Of a stretch of 19,648 bases of DNA, positions 8,109 through 16,177 are shown one piece after another. Under the pieces are notes generated by a model, which worked only from the letters and a program-made list of their open reading frames with translations, did no database searches and had not been told where the DNA came from. Location: positions 1-19,648 of the forward strand of contig JANXPS010000112.1 of NCBI GenBank assembly GCA_025357175.1. Direction: 5' to 3'. The translations under genes and the position numbers were made by a program. Position 1 is the stretch's first letter. The number at the start of each line of letters is the position of its first letter. The DNA comes from Deltaproteobacteria bacterium (GTDB taxonomy: Bacteria > Desulfobacterota > Deferrimicrobia > Deferrimicrobiales > Deferrimicrobiaceae).

Positions 8109-10046
8109 TCAGGGCGGGGGTCTGCGGTTCGTGAGCCGGGCGATTTCGCCGGCGAGCGTCCCCATCGTGTAAGGTTTCGCAACCGAGCCCATGAATCCGT
8201 ACGCCCGGCAGTCGGCCAGCACCGGGTCGTTCGAATAACCGCTGGAGACGACCAGCACCGCACCGGGGTCGATTTCGAGTATGCCCGCCGCGGCCTCCCT
8301 TCCCCCGAGACCACCGGGGACGGTCAGGTCCAGGATCACGGCCGCGAAGGGGCTGCCGGTTTCGATCGCATTCCGATATCGCTCGATCGCCTCGGCACCG
8401 TCCGCGCATGTTTCGACGACATACCCGAGTTCCCCGAGCATCATCGCCGCAAGACGAGCGAGCAATTCCTCGTCGTCCATGACGAGGATCCGTCCGACGC
8501 CCGTGGGGAGCGTCTCGAGGTTATCCGTGGGAGCCGTCCCCCCGGCTGTTTCACCCGGTGCCGCGGCGGGGAGGCGGACGATGAATTCGGTCCCCTTTCC
8601 GGGAATCGAGGAAACCGAAACATCGCCTCTGTGCCGGCGCACGATCGAATGGACCGACGCTAGCCCGAGGCCTGAACCGCTCTCCTTCGTGGTGAAATAG
8701 GGGTCGAAGATCCTGCCCAGATTTTCGGGGGAAATCCCGGTTCCCACGTCGCGTACGGAAATCGACACATAGCGTCCGGCGGGACGGGAATCTCCCTCCT
8801 TTTCCGCCACCGTTTCATTGAGTGCCGTGATGGTTACGGTTCCGCCGCACGGCATCGCCTGTTTGGCGTTGATGAGCAGATTGTTCAGCAGTTGGCCCAC
8901 CTGTCCCTCGTCGGCGTCGAGACACCACAGTTCGGGTGCGAGATCGAGAACGCCCTTCACGTTCGACCCGCGCAGCGCGAACTGCTGGATCTCGTCGAGC
9001 AACTTCCCGGTGTCGACCGTTCTCTTCACGGGCGCCCCTCCGCGGGAGAACGTCAGAAGCTGCTGGGTGAGCTCGCCGGCGCGCACCGTCGCCTTCTCGC
9101 ATTCGGCCAGCCGCGCCGCCGCCCGGTGATCGCTTCCCACCAGACGTCGCGCGAAGGACAGGTTGCCGAGGACCGCGGTCAGGATGTTGTTGAAGTCGTG
9201 CGCGATCCCCCCTGCCAGCACCCCGAGCGACTCGAGTTTCTGGGTCCGGTTCAGCTGCTCCTGCATCCTGATCTTTTCGGTGATGTCGAGCGCGATCGAC
9301 AAGAGCAGCTGCTTTCCTTCGACCGATATCAGCTCACCGCTGAAGAGGCAGGCAACCGGCCGCCGGTCCTTCGCCCTCAGGGACAGTTCCACGTTGGAGA
9401 CGCGGCCCTCGGCACGGATCGCGTCGAGGAGCCGCTCGCGCGGTCCCGCCTCGAGCCACCCCAGCTCGACCGAGGTCTTCCCGATCGCTTCGTCCCGCAA
9501 GAAGCCCGACACCTCGCAGAACTCCCGGTTGACGTCGATGTAGCGCCCGTCGTCGAGAGAGCTGATGGTCATCATCAGGGGCGCCCGGTTGAAAACCGTC
9601 CCGAATTTCTCTTCGCTCAGCCGGAGCTTCTCGTCGGCCTGTTTCCGGGAGGTGACGTCCATGATCGTGCCGATCAGGCTGGCGATGGCGCCGGAGGCGT
9701 CGCGCAGAAACTCGCCGCGTCCGTGCACCCACCGCTCCTGCCCGTCGCAGATCCGCACGATCCGGTATTCCCGGTCGAACCTGTCCCCGCTTTCGAGCAG
9801 GCTGCCGAAGTAGGCCGCCATCGCCCCGCGCTGCTCGGGGGCGACGATGTCGACCCAGCCCTGGAACGTCCTGGCGTAATCCGGCCCGATGCCGAAGATC
9901 TCTTCCATCGTCGGGGTGCAATTCCACACGCCCTTGCCGAAGTCGAAATGATACGATCCGACGCCCCCGGCCTTCTGGGATTCCCGAAGCCAGCGTTCCT
10001 GCTCGCTGATATCCGTTCCGGGGTTACGGAGGGTGTCGTCGCTCAT
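8109..10046 (-). CDS. Hybrid sensor histidine kinase: PAS-PAS-HisKA-HATPase-REC
   Basis: A 645-residue soluble hybrid kinase without membrane helices, so it probably senses a cytoplasmic cue or acts with a partner. Two PAS/PAC modules span about 15-135 and 140-258. The dimerisation helix carries the phospho-acceptor His283 (GGIAHDFNNILT). The ATPase domain has the N box (NNLLINAKQAM, Asn393), G1 DVGTGI (433-438) and G2 GSGLGL (457-462). The C-terminal receiver (about 518-640) keeps the acid pair Asp524/Asp525, the acceptor Asp573 (ILDLTVPG) and Lys624. No DNA-binding output is fused, so the phosphoryl group must pass on or be removed. A CheX-type phosphatase gene lies 27 bp upstream on the same strand, which makes functional pairing plausible. 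Confidence 0.93.
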   Translation of the reverse strand: MSDDTLRNPGTDISEQERWLRESQKAGGVGSYHFDFGKGVWNCTPTMEEIFGIGPDYARTFQGWVDIVAPEQRGAMAAYFGSLLESGDRFDREYRIVRICDGQERWVHGRGEFLRDASGAIASLIGTIMDVTSRKQADEKLRLSEEKFGTVFNRAPLMMTISSLDDGRYIDVNREFCEVSGFLRDEAIGKTSVELGWLEAGPRERLLDAIRAEGRVSNVELSLRAKDRRPVACLFSGELISVEGKQLLLSIALDITEKIRMQEQLNRTQKLESLGVLAGGIAHDFNNILTAVLGNLSFARRLVGSDHRAAARLAECEKATVRAGELTQQLLTFSRGGAPVKRTVDTGKLLDEIQQFALRGSNVKGVLDLAPELWCLDADEGQVGQLLNNLLINAKQAMPCGGTVTITALNETVAEKEGDSRPAGRYVSISVRDVGTGISPENLGRIFDPYFTTKESGSGLGLASVHSIVRRHRGDVSVSSIPGKGTEFIVRLPAAAPGETAGGTAPTDNLETLPTGVGRILVMDDEELLARLAAMMLGELGYVVETCADGAEAIERYRNAIETGSPFAAVILDLTVPGGLGGREAAAGILEIDPGAVLVVSSGYSNDPVLADCRAYGFMGSVAKPYTMGTLAGEIARLTNRRPPP

Positions 10047-10073
10047 GTCGCGCTTCCCCCGCGCTGCCCGGCG

Positions 10074-10607
10074 TCAGTTCGAACTGAGGGAGATGACGAC
10101 GCCGATGTAGCGGTCCATGAAGAAGAACTGCGGGATTTCCTTGATCTCGTACTCGATCGACGCGGTATCGAAACCCTTGAAGTGGTACATGTTGTAGTCG
10201 GCGCCGAAGATGATCGACGGGCAAGAGATGTTTGTGACGCCATACGCCTCGAGTTTTTCCTTCACCGTCCCGGCAAGGATGTTCGCGATCTCGGAAATGG
10301 CGTCGAAGATGTCTTCGCGGATCAGCGAAAGCTCGATCTGGGCGTTGCGCATTTCCTGTTCGGCCTCGGCGTGTTCGCAGCCGAGGAAGCGGGATGCGAG
10401 GTAGACCGCGGCGCGCCGGGACATCAAAAGCGTCGCCGTTCCGCTCCGCTTCCCCGCAAGCCCGACGAGCACGGCGATTTCCTGGGAGTGGGGCGCCAGC
10501 TTCGAAACGCCGACGGCCGCGGGTTCGACGCCGCTCATCATGAAGCCGGCGTTCGTCCCCGCGAGAATCGCCTCCACCAGTATCCGGTCGACCTGCAGAA
10601 AATCCAT
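10074..10607 (-). CDS. CheX-like chemotaxis phosphatase domain protein
   Basis: A single-domain protein of 177 residues with the CheC/CheX/FliY fold. Segments SGTATLLMS and AAVYLASRFLG are followed by the helix DAISEIANILAG, where Glu106 and Asn109 form the ExxN phosphatase motif, and then ISCPSIIFG. There is only one copy of the motif, as in CheX rather than CheC. CheX proteins dephosphorylate receiver-domain aspartates such as CheY-P. The next gene downstream is a kinase with its own receiver, so that receiver is a likely target. AAGGAG lies about 10 bases before the ATG. It follows hemY by 62 bp on the same strand and could be co-transcribed. No other chemotaxis gene is visible. Confidence 0.85.
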   Translation of the reverse strand: MDFLQVDRILVEAILAGTNAGFMMSGVEPAAVGVSKLAPHSQEIAVLVGLAGKRSGTATLLMSRRAAVYLASRFLGCEHAEAEQEMRNAQIELSLIREDIFDAISEIANILAGTVKEKLEAYGVTNISCPSIIFGADYNMYHFKGFDTASIEYEIKEIPQFFFMDRYIGVVISLSSN

Positions 10608-10669
10608 GCGTCAGTTGCTCCTTGTTTCTGAAATATCGAGCGCGGTGTTTGCGAACGTCTTTTTCGCCC

Positions 10670-12073
10670 CTAGACCAGTTCCTTGCAGAGCCGCTGCGCG
10701 GTTAGGCGCGACTGCAGCACGCAGTCGTTGAGCGAGACGCCGCGGTAGGCGTTGCTGTTGAGGTAGAGGCCCGGGAAGGCGGAGAGGGCGGTGTCCATCC
10801 GGTCGAGCAGCCGGCCATGGCCGACGAAGTATTGGGGAATCCCCTTTTCGTGGAAGAAGACGCGGCCAAGCAGCGGTTCAGCGGTTATGCCCATGATGTC
10901 GTGCAACTCCTGCCGGACGAGCCGCACCAGGTCGGCGGCCGGGGCCGAGGCAAGCTCGGGAGAGCGTACGCCGCCCACCATCGCACGGATCAGTGCTTTG
11001 CCCTGCGGCGCGCGGTTCGGGAAGACGCTCGAATCCCACAGCGCACCCAGGATCTTGCGCTGTTCCTTTTTGGGGATCAGGAAGCCGAAGCCGTCGAGCG
11101 GGTTCTGAAGCGTGGCCTTGTCGTAGCCGACGGCGACGACCGATACGGGCGCATAGGGGATGGCGGCAAGGGCGTCCGCCAGAGCGGCGTCGAGCGGCGA
11201 CAAAAGCGCGCTTGCGGCGTAGGCGGGCGTCGAGACGACCACGGCGTCGGCCAGGATCTCGTCCTGCTTGCCGCGCTCGGTCACCGACAGCCGGTAGCGG
11301 CCGTCCCTGCGCTCGACCCGGTCGACCGTGACGCCGGTGTGCAGCCCGTCGGCCAACTTGCCCGCCAGCAGGTCGACCAGCACCTGCGTGCCGTCGTCGA
11401 ACGAGGTGAGGACGCCGCCGGGCCCGGCCGACATCGCCTGCTTGAGCCCCTTACGGCGCCGTTCCTGACGGATTGCGAGCATGCCCTTGACGAGACTGCC
11501 GTACTTGCGTTCCATGTCGTAGATCGTCGGGAAGCAGCTTTTGAGCGACATGCGTTCGGGGTCTCCGCAGAAGATGCCGGTGACCATCGGGTCGATCAGC
11601 TTCTCGAGCGCCTCGGGACCCAGGCGTCGGCGCGCGAAGTCGCCCAGCGATTCGTCCTCGACCATCCGGGAGGGCGGCTTGGCGAACGGCTCCATGAAGA
11701 TGCGCAGCTTGCCGGACGTGGTCATCAGCTTCGACTTGAGGAAGGCGGGGGGCGATTCGGGCAGCCGCTGGAGCGCGCCGCCCGAATAGATGAACCGCTT
11801 GCGTGCGAGGTCGGAAGACGGGGAGAGCCGGTCTTCGGCCCCCAGTTCGCGCACCAGATCGAGCGAGTACGGCTTGTTGGTCAAAAATCCGTTGGGCCCC
11901 CATTCCATGTTGAAGCCGTCCTGCCGCACCGTGCGCATCTTGCCGCCCGGCGTTTCCTCGGATTCGAGGATGAGGATCTCGGCGTCGCGCTGGGCGGCCG
12001 ACAGTTCGCGGACGAGGTAGTGGGCGGTGCACAGACCCGATATTCCGGCTCCGATGACGGCGATTCGCGGCAT
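10670..12073 (-). CDS. hemY: Protoporphyrinogen/coproporphyrinogen oxidase (HemY/CgoX type)
   Basis: An FAD-dependent oxidase of the HemY family that removes six electrons from protoporphyrinogen IX, or in the coproporphyrin pathway from coproporphyrinogen III. From the ATG at 12073 it has 467 residues. Glycines 8, 10 and 13 in IAVIGAGISGL form the FAD-binding fold, followed by ETPGGKMRT and MEWGPNGF. Late signatures are GFGFLIPKKEQRKILGALW, NRAPQGKALIRAMVGG and the closing NSNAYRGVSLNDCVL. A TTG at 12082 overlaps the hemH stop (TTGA), but AGGAGG sits about 10 bases before the ATG, so ATG is preferred. Whether the substrate is the proto- or copro- form cannot be settled by eye. It is the last heme gene of the run. 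Confidence 0.93.
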   Translation of the reverse strand: MPRIAVIGAGISGLCTAHYLVRELSAAQRDAEILILESEETPGGKMRTVRQDGFNMEWGPNGFLTNKPYSLDLVRELGAEDRLSPSSDLARKRFIYSGGALQRLPESPPAFLKSKLMTTSGKLRIFMEPFAKPPSRMVEDESLGDFARRRLGPEALEKLIDPMVTGIFCGDPERMSLKSCFPTIYDMERKYGSLVKGMLAIRQERRRKGLKQAMSAGPGGVLTSFDDGTQVLVDLLAGKLADGLHTGVTVDRVERRDGRYRLSVTERGKQDEILADAVVVSTPAYAASALLSPLDAALADALAAIPYAPVSVVAVGYDKATLQNPLDGFGFLIPKKEQRKILGALWDSSVFPNRAPQGKALIRAMVGGVRSPELASAPAADLVRLVRQELHDIMGITAEPLLGRVFFHEKGIPQYFVGHGRLLDRMDTALSAFPGLYLNSNAYRGVSLNDCVLQSRLTAQRLCKELV

Positions 12074-12078
12074 GTGCG

Positions 12079-13086
12079 TCAACCCTCCTGCATTTTTCGG
12101 AGAACGATATCGCGAAGCGTGGCGATGAACGCCGGGTCGTCGCCCAGCGTCGGCACCCGGACGAACCGTTCGATGCCGGCGGCCAGCGCGTCGGCCCGAA
12201 GGCGGATGTCGAGCTCGTGCAGCGTCTCGATGTGCTCGGACACGAAGCTTATCGGAACGACCACCAGCGTCTTGACGCCTGCGGCCGCGAGCCGCTTCGT
12301 CTCGTCGACCGTATCGGGGCCGAGCCAGACGGCGCGACCCGCGCGGCTCTGGTAGGAGATCGACCGGCGAACGCCGGGAAACCAGGTAGCGACGGCGGAG
12401 ACGCAGCGCCGGATCTCGGCTTCGTACGGATCGCCCTCGTCGATGAAATATTTCGGAACGCCGTGGGCGCTGAAGAGCAGGTGCATCCCGTCGGTCGGAA
12501 TCCCTTTGATCGCCTCGGAAATCTTTCCAGACAGCGCGGCCACGTACCCCGGATTGTCGGGATAGGAGCGGATTTCGCGAAGCGGCGCCGCAATCCCGGC
12601 CCAGCGGAGCCGGCGTTTGAGGTCGTTCAGGCTGGAGCCGGTAGTCGCGGCGCAGTAGTGCGGATAGAGCGGCAGCGCAAGGATGTCCGACACCCCCTCG
12701 TCCTTCATCTGCAGCACGGCCTGTTTCGTCGACGGGTGCCAGTAGCGCATTCCGACGAAGACGCGGAAATCGCGCCCCGGAGAGGCGCCGGCCAGCGCGC
12801 TTTCGAGCGCCCGCGCCTGCGCCTCGGTAATCCGGGCGATCGGGGAGCCGCCGCCGATGTCGGCGTAGTATTCACGCACGTGGCGCGCCCGGAAACCCGA
12901 GACGAGCCAGGCAAAGAGCGGCTGGGTCACGACTGCGGCAGGGAGCCGGATCAGCTCCTTGTCGGAAAAAAGGTTCGCGAGAAAGGGCCTGACGGCGGAA
13001 AGCGTGTCGGGACCTCCCATGTTGAGGAGGACGACGCCGGTTTTCGGTAAGCCTGCCCTGTGGGTCACGGGTCTGGTGCTGATCAA
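12079..13086 (-). CDS. hemH: Ferrochelatase (HemH/CpfC)
   Basis: Ferrochelatase inserts Fe2+ into protoporphyrin IX, or into coproporphyrin III in CpfC-type pathways. The 335 residues show the family order GVVLLNMGGPDT at the start, YYADIGGGSPI, VGMRYWHPS, ILALPLYPHY, the catalytic His208 in LFSAHGVP and Glu284 in SFVSEHIETLHELD. The open start is a TTG at 13086 that overlaps the hemE stop (TTGA); an in-frame GTG at 13068 is an alternative and would still keep the whole domain. No membrane anchor is evident. Overlap with hemE upstream and near-contact with hemY downstream indicate one transcript. Confidence 0.95.
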   Translation of the reverse strand: MISTRPVTHRAGLPKTGVVLLNMGGPDTLSAVRPFLANLFSDKELIRLPAAVVTQPLFAWLVSGFRARHVREYYADIGGGSPIARITEAQARALESALAGASPGRDFRVFVGMRYWHPSTKQAVLQMKDEGVSDILALPLYPHYCAATTGSSLNDLKRRLRWAGIAAPLREIRSYPDNPGYVAALSGKISEAIKGIPTDGMHLLFSAHGVPKYFIDEGDPYEAEIRRCVSAVATWFPGVRRSISYQSRAGRAVWLGPDTVDETKRLAAAGVKTLVVVPISFVSEHIETLHELDIRLRADALAAGIERFVRVPTLGDDPAFIATLRDIVLRKMQEG

Positions 13087-14111
13087 CCCTTGGTGCTGAA
13101 GGCGTGGACCGCTTCGACCATGGCGATGGCGTTTTCGGGAGGAACCGTCGGCAGGATCCCGTGCCCGAGGTTGAAGATGTGGCCGGGACGCCCCGCATTC
13201 TCGTCGAGGACGCGCCGCACTTCACGTTCGATGACCGCCTTGGGCGCGAACAGCACCGTGGGATCGAGGTTGCCCTGCACCGCCATGTCGGCACCGAGGA
13301 TGTCGCGCGCCTTGCCAAGGTTGACGTGCCAGTCGAGCCCCATCACGTCGCCGCCCGCCTGCTTGACGGTGTCGAGCATCGCGCCGGCGCCCTTGACGAA
13401 ATGGATGACCGGGACGCCGGAATGGTCGAGGCCGTTGATCAGCTTCTGGGTGTACGGCAGGACATGGTGGGCATAATCGGAGGGGGAAAGGATGCCGCCC
13501 CACGTGTCGAAGATCTGGATCGCCTGCGCGCCCGCCTTGATCTGCGCGTTGAGGTAGAGCGTGTCCATCGCCGTTATCTTGTTCATCAGCGCGGCGTAGA
13601 CGTCGGGGGCGGTGTACATCATCTTCTTGATCCAGGCGAAATCCTTGGAGCCCTTCCCCTCGACCATGTAGCAGGCGAGCGTGAACGGCGCGCCGCCGAA
13701 GCCGATGAGCGGAACCCGGCCCTCGAACGCGCGCCGCAGGATCTTGATCGTCTCCATCACGTAGGGCACGCCCTCTTCGGGATCGGGGACGATCAGCGCA
13801 TCGACGTCGGCCATCGAGCGGACCGGCTTCTCGAAGACGGGACCGGGCACGAAATCCAGCTTCAAGCCCATCGGCTCGACGGGCGTCAGGATGTCGGAGA
13901 AAAGAATGGCGGCGTCGACCCCCAGGATGTCGACCGGCTGGATCGACACTTCGGCGGCCAGTTCGGGCGTCTTGCACAGGTCGAGGAACGACACCTGCGA
14001 GCGCACCTTCATGTACTCGGGCAGATATCGACCGGCTTGCCGCATCAGCCACACGGGCGTCTTGTCGACCGGTTCGCACCGGCAGGCCTTGAGGAATCGG
14101 TAGTCGCTCAT
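13083..14111 (-). CDS. hemE: Uroporphyrinogen decarboxylase
   Basis: HemE removes four carboxyl groups from the acetate side chains of uroporphyrinogen III, giving coproporphyrinogen III. The 342-residue length is typical. The first signature PVWLMRQAGRYLPEY carries Arg24 and Arg28. Asp73 in LFSDILTP is the catalytic aspartate, Tyr148 lies in FTLACYMVEG, and His317 is in NLGHGILP; these match the substrate-binding residues known in the family. FDTWGG and MGLDWHVNLG are also present. The gene follows the radical SAM gene by 19 bp and overlaps hemH. Confidence 0.97.
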   Translation of the reverse strand: MSDYRFLKACRCEPVDKTPVWLMRQAGRYLPEYMKVRSQVSFLDLCKTPELAAEVSIQPVDILGVDAAILFSDILTPVEPMGLKLDFVPGPVFEKPVRSMADVDALIVPDPEEGVPYVMETIKILRRAFEGRVPLIGFGGAPFTLACYMVEGKGSKDFAWIKKMMYTAPDVYAALMNKITAMDTLYLNAQIKAGAQAIQIFDTWGGILSPSDYAHHVLPYTQKLINGLDHSGVPVIHFVKGAGAMLDTVKQAGGDVMGLDWHVNLGKARDILGADMAVQGNLDPTVLFAPKAVIEREVRRVLDENAGRPGHIFNLGHGILPTVPPENAIAMVEAVHAFSTKG

Positions 14112-14130
14112 CGTTTTTTACTCTCCGGAT

Positions 14131-15216
14131 CTATGAGTTGGATTCGAGTCGTTTGCGCGTCTTGATGGGCACGTAGTTGCAGAACGGTTCTTCTTCCATG
14201 TAGTCGCCGTGGACCGCGTCGGCCCGCGCGCGGCAACCGCCGCACACGTTGAGGTATTCGCACTCGCCGCACTTGCCCTTGTACGCCTTGAAGTCGCGCA
14301 GTTCCTTGAAGATCTCGGAGTTTTCCCAGATTTCCTTGAACGGCGTCGTCTTGACGTTGCCCGCCGAGCGATGGAAATAGGAGCACGGCTTGACGTTGCC
14401 GAAACAGTCGATCAGGCAGATGGTCTGCGCCGCGATGCACCCCTTGCCGCCGCCGGTCGAGAAGGTGAGCGAGCGCCGCTCGAACTTGACCCCTTCCGCC
14501 TTCGCGCGCTGCGGAACCACGCGGTAGTAGTGGGGGGCGCAGGTGGGGCGCATCAGGATGTCGTCCTCGAGCTTTTCCTGCTGGTAGTGCCACTCGAGGA
14601 TTTCCTCGTAGTCGTCTTTCGAGATCAGCTCGGCCATGATCTCTTCGCCGCGCCCGGTGGGGACGATCATGAACATGTACCAGGCGGTGGCGCCCAGCGA
14701 CTTGGCCATCTTGAACGTGTCGGCGATGTCGTGCTGGTTGCGCTTGGTGAACGACGAGTTGATCAGGAACTTGATGCCGTGCTTGCGGAACAGCTCGGCC
14801 GCGTTGACGACGCCCGCGAAGGCGCCGGGGCACTGGCGGAAGTTGTCGTGCAGTTCGGCCGTCGATCCGTCGAGCGAGAGCGACACCATCTTGATTTCGG
14901 CCGCCTTCATCTTTTCGCAGATCTCGTCGGTGACGAGCGCCCCGTTGGTGGCCATGCACATGCGAAGCCCGAGGGAGGTTCCGAAGGTCGCCAGTTCGAA
15001 GATGTCCTTGCGCATCAGCGGCTCGCCGCCGGAAAGGACGACGACCGGCTTGGAAAAGTCGGAAATCTCTTTGAGCAGCTTCTTTCCTTCGTCGGTGGTG
15101 AAATCGCCCTCGGAGGAGGAGAGGTCGGAAGAGCAGCGGCAATGAACGCAGCGGAGATTGCAACGCTGGGTGGTTTCCCATGCGATCCATTTCGGGATGA
15201 ATTCGGGTGTGGCCAC
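14131..15216 (-). CDS. Radical SAM/SPASM heme synthase, AhbD-like
   Basis: A 361-residue radical SAM enzyme. The SAM cluster is CNLRCVHC (Cys19, Cys23, Cys26), followed by LSGGEP (61-66) and SLSLDG. The C-terminal SPASM-type region is Cys-rich (260, 267, 271, 278, 316, 319, 325, 328, 346), enough for two auxiliary 4Fe-4S clusters. PKWIAWE at the start and MRPTCAPHYYRVVPQ in the middle are features I associate with AhbD, which oxidatively decarboxylates two propionates of Fe-coproporphyrin III to give heme b without oxygen. NirJ and AhbC are close relatives, so the reaction is an inference. Position at the head of a hemE-hemH-hemY run strongly supports a heme role. The start is a GTG with AAAGGAA upstream. 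Confidence 0.86.
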   Translation of the reverse strand: MATPEFIPKWIAWETTQRCNLRCVHCRCSSDLSSSEGDFTTDEGKKLLKEISDFSKPVVVLSGGEPLMRKDIFELATFGTSLGLRMCMATNGALVTDEICEKMKAAEIKMVSLSLDGSTAELHDNFRQCPGAFAGVVNAAELFRKHGIKFLINSSFTKRNQHDIADTFKMAKSLGATAWYMFMIVPTGRGEEIMAELISKDDYEEILEWHYQQEKLEDDILMRPTCAPHYYRVVPQRAKAEGVKFERRSLTFSTGGGKGCIAAQTICLIDCFGNVKPCSYFHRSAGNVKTTPFKEIWENSEIFKELRDFKAYKGKCGECEYLNVCGGCRARADAVHGDYMEEEPFCNYVPIKTRKRLESNS

Positions 15217-15259
15217 GGCGTTTCCTTTCGGGGAACCTTCGGTTGTCGGCAGGGCTGGG

Positions 15260-15276
15260 TTATCATGTGATTATAA
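15260..15276. promoter_or_regulatory. Palindromic candidate operator between divergent genes
   Basis: The 17-base site TTATCATGTGATTATAA is an imperfect inverted repeat (TTAT-n-AT-nnn-AT-n-ATAA) in an otherwise GC-rich 92 bp gap between the divergent radical SAM/heme run and the coiled-coil gene. On the minus strand it contains TATAAT (15275-15270), a consensus -10 for the heme run. On the plus strand TGATTATAA resembles an extended -10. I see no good -35 for either. A regulator bound here would block both promoters. The symmetry is too weak to name a regulator. Confidence 0.4.
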
Positions 15277-15308
15277 ACGATGCTCCTACGGAAGGACAGA
15301 AGACACCG

Positions 15309-16160
15309 ATGAAAACAGCGCGCGTCATCACGTTATGCCTGATCGTCACGCTTGCGTCCGCCGCCCGTACGTCGGGGGCTGCCGGGCTCGCCGTCGACCT
15401 GAAGAATGACGAATCGCGATCGATTTCCGTGCCCGTCGGGTCCGACAGGGGCATCACGCCCGAAAACGATTTCGAAGTGCTGGTGGGCGGCGACCAGACG
15501 GTGCCCGTCTTCCCCGCCGATATTTTCAAGGACCGGTTCTGGAGCGCGCCGCTGTCACCCGAGGATTACGACGCGATCCGCACGGGACTGCCCGTCCAGC
15601 CGCTGGCGGCCGACAAGACCACCCACAAACTGATGCGGAAGCTGGCGGGCGAGCAGCGCAAGGCGCTGAAGCGGGAGCAGGCCGAAACGAAGCGTGCCGC
15701 GGCCGGGAAGACGCTCGCCGACCTGAAGGAGAGGCGTTCCCGCCTCCAGGCGCGGAAAGAGAAGATCGAAGGCTGGATCGCCGACGCCGACCGCGGTCTC
15801 GCCGACGAAAAGGAACGGGTCCAGTGGCGCGACGACAGTGCCGACGACGACATCGCCCGGTCGAAGCAGCGGATCGACGACCTGACCGACCAGCGCAACG
15901 AGCTGCAGGCGCAACGCGACGCGCTTCCTGCCCGCGACCGGGTCGGCCGCGACCGCCTGACCTCGCAGATTACGTCGGCCAACAGCCGCATCTCCTCCGA
16001 ACGCAACACCCTCCGCCTGGCCGAGGAACAGAAGCGCGACAGCAAGACCTTTCTCCGGGGCGATGTCCGCGACCGGCGGCAAATGGTCGCCGACCGCGAC
16101 GCGCTCGTCGTCGAGATCCGGGCGCTCGACCGGCAGATATCGGCACAATCGGGCCAATAA
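15309..16160 (+). CDS. Exported coiled-coil protein, unknown function
   Basis: I do not recognise a family. From the ATG at 15309 the protein has 283 residues. It begins with a signal peptide (Lys/Arg, then the hydrophobic stretch VITLCLIVTLASA, cleavage likely near residues 18-25), so it is probably periplasmic. Residues about 26-100 form a small globular part. Residues about 105-283 are almost entirely Lys/Arg/Glu/Asp/Gln-rich helix with heptad character (for example LKERRSRLQARKEKIEGW and RIDDLTDQRNELQAQRDAL), a long coiled coil without cysteine. GGAAGGA at 15290-15296 can serve as ribosome site. The frame is open upstream to 15207, but that part overlaps the divergent gene. It is followed by corA at 17 bp. 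Confidence 0.72.
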   Translation: MKTARVITLCLIVTLASAARTSGAAGLAVDLKNDESRSISVPVGSDRGITPENDFEVLVGGDQTVPVFPADIFKDRFWSAPLSPEDYDAIRTGLPVQPLAADKTTHKLMRKLAGEQRKALKREQAETKRAAAGKTLADLKERRSRLQARKEKIEGWIADADRGLADEKERVQWRDDSADDDIARSKQRIDDLTDQRNELQAQRDALPARDRVGRDRLTSQITSANSRISSERNTLRLAEEQKRDSKTFLRGDVRDRRQMVADRDALVVEIRALDRQISAQSGQ

Positions 16161-16177
16161 CCGCGATACATTGAGGC

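Noticed and set aside
8892..10631. 579-codon plus-strand frame opposite the histidine kinase and CheX genes
   Set aside because: It spans two real genes and their gap, and shows no family motif; a mirror frame.
13104..14165. Plus-strand frame opposite hemE
   Set aside because: Mirror of a highly conserved gene, with no domain of its own.
15207..15308. Upstream extension of the coiled-coil gene start to 15207
   Set aside because: It would overlap the divergent radical SAM start and put extra residues before a clear signal peptide. The ATG at 15309 has a ribosome site.
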